From Thozetella sp. PMI_491 (taxonomy: Eukaryota; Ascomycota; Sordariomycetes; Chaetosphaeriales; Chaetosphaeriaceae): 64,000 nucleotides of DNA. A model generated the notes under the pieces. That model was not told the origin of the DNA and ran no database searches. It worked only from the letters and a program-made list of their open reading frames with translations. The position numbers and the translations under genes are program-made. The stretch lies in contig MU270051.1 of NCBI GenBank assembly GCA_021432635.1, positions 62,001 to 126,000 of the forward strand, written 5' to 3'. Below are positions 61,558-64,000 of the stretch, piece by piece (the stretch's first letter is position 1; the number at the start of each line of letters is the position of its first letter).

Positions 61558-62384
61558 TGGTGCTAGTAGCTCAGGGGATAAAATGGTAATCGGGTGAAGT
61601 CCGGTAGATCTCGGGAAAGCTTCGGTAAGGTGGGTTAAGGTTGAAAGATCTTTGGTGGAGAAGAACTGAAGAAGTGAAGAGCACAGACCCATGATAAATT
61701 ACCCAGTAATAAGCCACAGATTTTGTGGGTCGCATCAGAAGAATCGCAGTAACCGAGCCCGCCTTCTTCATATCCCTCCCGTACATGAAAAAGGTAGGTG
61801 TGAAAAGGTGTGCAAGTAGGTGCAGAGAGCAATGGATTGATTTGGATAGTATGTGAGTGATTGAGATAGGAAATGCCAATTGAGAAATGGAACGAGCATT
61901 GAAAGAAAAGATTGACGTCTGCTCAATGGCCCCGGTGATAGGCATCACGCAGGGGCTGATGCAACTAAGCATTCAGCAACTGAGTCAACATCGATATTGC
62001 AAATGTCGTAAACATGAGGTAGATGAAGAAACAGCAAAATGTGCTCGTTATTCTATGTGGAAATACTAGAGACGTCCTCAGGAACACCATTAGGATCTTG
62101 AAATCATTACGGAATAAATGTAAAGGCGATAGAAACGCCTTTTCCGTGCCTACCTTACTTATGACATGCAATAATAAAAGATTGTATGTCTGATTGGCGC
62201 ATATCTTCCCATTCGCTACGCAGTTACGCGGCTGGTACCAACTCGCTCAAGTCCATCCCTGCAGCCCAATCAGAAAGCTAAAAAATTCGAGGGAGCTTCG
62301 CAACCAATTTTCTGGCTCGAGACCTCTCTGCGCTGGCAACGGGAAGTCTAGTATCCAAGCCAGCGGCGACCACTCCTTGCTGGT
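61558..62384. promoter_or_regulatory. divergent promoter, ALG13 / mS35
   Basis: 827 bp between divergent starts. The part 61861-62160 has 126 G+C of 300 bases (42%), clearly lower than the surrounding GC-rich genes. No reading frame is supported. Confidence 0.5.
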
Positions 62385-63678
62385 ATGGCTTCAGCAGCTA
62401 ATTCACTCTGGCTGAGTCTTCGGAGATGTGCCCGTCCTGCGCCATTCCGTGCAGCAACGGTAGCGGCAACAGCACCGGCGCGCCTTCATTTCCCGCGAGC
62501 CCTGTCCACGACGAGACCGAGACGAGCCGGCACAGAGCAGGCGGTGGGCAACGAGTCGGCGAAGAGCGACAATGATGAGGAAGAAGGCCTTGAAAAGCAA
62601 TACTCCAATGCTGGCCAGGTCCTACGAGACTTGCGCAATGATTCCACCCTCACAAGTGAGGAGAAGGCCGAAGTCGAGACTGCGCTGTCGACCTGGGGAA
62701 ACTTGCCTGCGGAACAGCAAAAGAACCTCGAGAGGCTCCTGATGGAGGTTAGGAACGGCCTGGGCCCCCTACGACGACCGGTGAAGCCGAAGAAAAACTC
62801 TTTCTGGCACGAAGACGAGGAGGACTCAGATATGATCACCAGTGAGGTCGGCGAAGACGACTTCGAGGAGGATGATATCCTCGGCATGGCCCACGGCAAG
62901 CTAGAGGAGCTTCGCGAGTATCGCGAGTATGCACGCCTGGCCGTCTGGGAGCTGCCGTTGCTTGCTAGTCAGTCCTGCCCCCTTCCAAGACGGTTCGCAC
63001 GGCCTGTCGAGCTAACGAGGCAGCAGAGTTCGCGAAGCCGTTCGAACCGCCCGCGAAGAATGAACCCCTGCGTTTTCGCTACACGACATACATGGGCGAG
63101 TTCCACCCAGCCGAGAGGAAGGTGGTTGTCGAGTTCTGCCCCCGCGACCTGAACCTTACCGATGCGCAGCAACTGAAATTGAAGAAACTCGCGGGCGCGC
63201 GCTACAACCCAGGGAAGGACATTGTCCACATGAGCAGCGACATGTTTGACAACCAGGCCCAGAACAAGAGATATCTCGGAGACTTGGTCCAGAAACTGAT
63301 GGCAGAGGCCAAGGTCCGTGCTCTTTCCCGTGGTGTCCCTGGCGTGTCGCTGCCGTCTGAGCTTGTGCTGATTGCCTATAGGACTCGACTGATATGTTTG
63401 AGAACATCCCCCTCGACACTCGCCACCACGTCGTTGAGACCAAGCCCAAGTTCCCCAAGGAGTGGCGGCTGACCGAGGAGCGCCGCAAAGAGTTGGAGGC
63501 CCAGCGCCGGCAGTCGTTCCTGCTCGACGAGGCCAAACGGTCCGAGAACAAGCTAATCAACGGGGTGGAGACCATCGAGAAGGCGTTGGAGGATGTGACC
63601 TTGCAAGAGAAGGTAGCGGAGCTGGTGGCGACTCGCGTACCTCCGCGAGGCCGGCTCTCGGGCCCGGGGCGAAGGTGA
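62385..63678 (+). CDS. RSM24: mitochondrial small-subunit ribosomal protein mS35
   Basis: A structural protein of the mitoribosome small subunit (yeast Rsm24). Exons 62385-62967, 63027-63313 and 63382-63678 give 388 aa. The N-terminus is Arg/Ala-rich, a presequence of about 45 residues. An acidic middle region follows (EDEEDSDM, GEDDFEEDD). The conserved mS35 core spans the junctions: LRFRYTTYMGEFHPAERKVV, FCPRDLNLTDAQQLKLKKLA and GARYNPGKDIVHMSSDMF. The third exon adds a basic coiled tail. Intron 1 has a textbook GCTAACG branch site before its acceptor at 63026. The identification is good. Confidence 0.9.
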
Positions 63679-64000
63679 ATGAGGAATTAGCATCGGAGCA
63701 TCCTCGTACGGGACGAAGGCGTCGCAGAATGCCTAGCATGTACAAACACCATGTAAATCAGACCTTCCTCGGGTTGGGCAATCGAGCTAGCTCCTCTTCT
63801 GGAAGCTCGTCTTCTCGGGGGAGTATAAACGATCACTTTTCTAAGCTCACTCGCGGCGCTCTCGCCGTGGCAACATGGTTGAACCACCTCGTAGCTGGCG
63901 TGGGCTAGTGCCATGGCTGCAGCTTGTAGTCCGTGCTGAAAGGCAGGTTGAACCCGAGGCAAGGGCACCGGCGAGCGAGGTAGCGCCTTTCCCCCCGTGT
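63679..64000. other. mS35 3' flank at window end
   Basis: 322 bp after the mS35 stop codon. No new gene start is recognised before the window ends. Confidence 0.45.

Noticed and set aside
63687-63968. Minus-strand 93-codon frame at the window end
   Set aside because: It overlaps the expected mS35 3' UTR and has no conserved feature.

Overview
The window is eukaryotic nuclear DNA from a filamentous ascomycete. It is most likely a Pezizomycotina species of the Sordariomycetes; a GC-rich genome of Sordariales type fits, but the species cannot be named from sequence alone. The evidence is short GT-AG introns (57-150 bp, one of 429 bp), CTAAC/CTGAC-type branch sites just before the acceptors, strong A-at-minus-3 start contexts, and the gene set. 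That set includes a nuclear complex I subunit and a cytoplasmic dynein light chain, which rules out a Saccharomyces-type yeast genome. No bacterial-style operons, CRISPR arrays, rRNA or recognisable tRNA genes were seen. A 195-bp run of N (7338-7532) is an assembly gap.

Layout, left to right: gene-empty left end; choline-phosphate cytidylyltransferase PCT1 (-); an F-box protein (-); Tctex-type dynein light chain (-) divergent from VTC1 (+); an Alba-domain protein (-); an AHC1-like zinc-finger protein with a long pyrimidine-rich leader (+); RTF1 (-) divergent from COQ7 (+); a 5.5-kb single-exon phospholipase D (-); gamma-tubulin (+); a membrane-anchored amidohydrolase (+); a small predicted secreted protein (-); an SPX-domain, three-TM Vtc5-like protein (-); about 3.2 kb without a gene; MPP10 (+); complex I PSST subunit (+); RSP5 (-); about 2.8 kb without a gene; PAB2 (-); a prolyl-oligopeptidase-family gene carrying two in-frame stops (-); AIP1 (+); ALG13 (-) divergent from mitoribosomal mS35 (+).

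Most loci are unrelated housekeeping genes: lipid synthesis, transcription and RNA processing, ribosome biogenesis, mitochondria, cytoskeleton, ubiquitin and N-glycosylation. There is no biosynthetic cluster. Two genes (VTC1 and the Vtc5-like gene) belong to the vacuolar polyphosphate system, but lie 28 kb apart.

The most unusual feature is a small family of near-identical introns. Four copies of 134-143 bp sit in just two genes, the secreted-protein gene and the broken peptidase gene. All are in the sense orientation of their host and all carry their own donor, branch site and acceptor. They look like introner-like elements. In the secreted-protein gene two copies stand head to tail with only 2 nt between them.

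Exon coordinates were worked out by hand from splice sites, reading frame and protein-family conservation. Several apparent upstream start positions are not ATG codons, so the first in-frame ATG was used.
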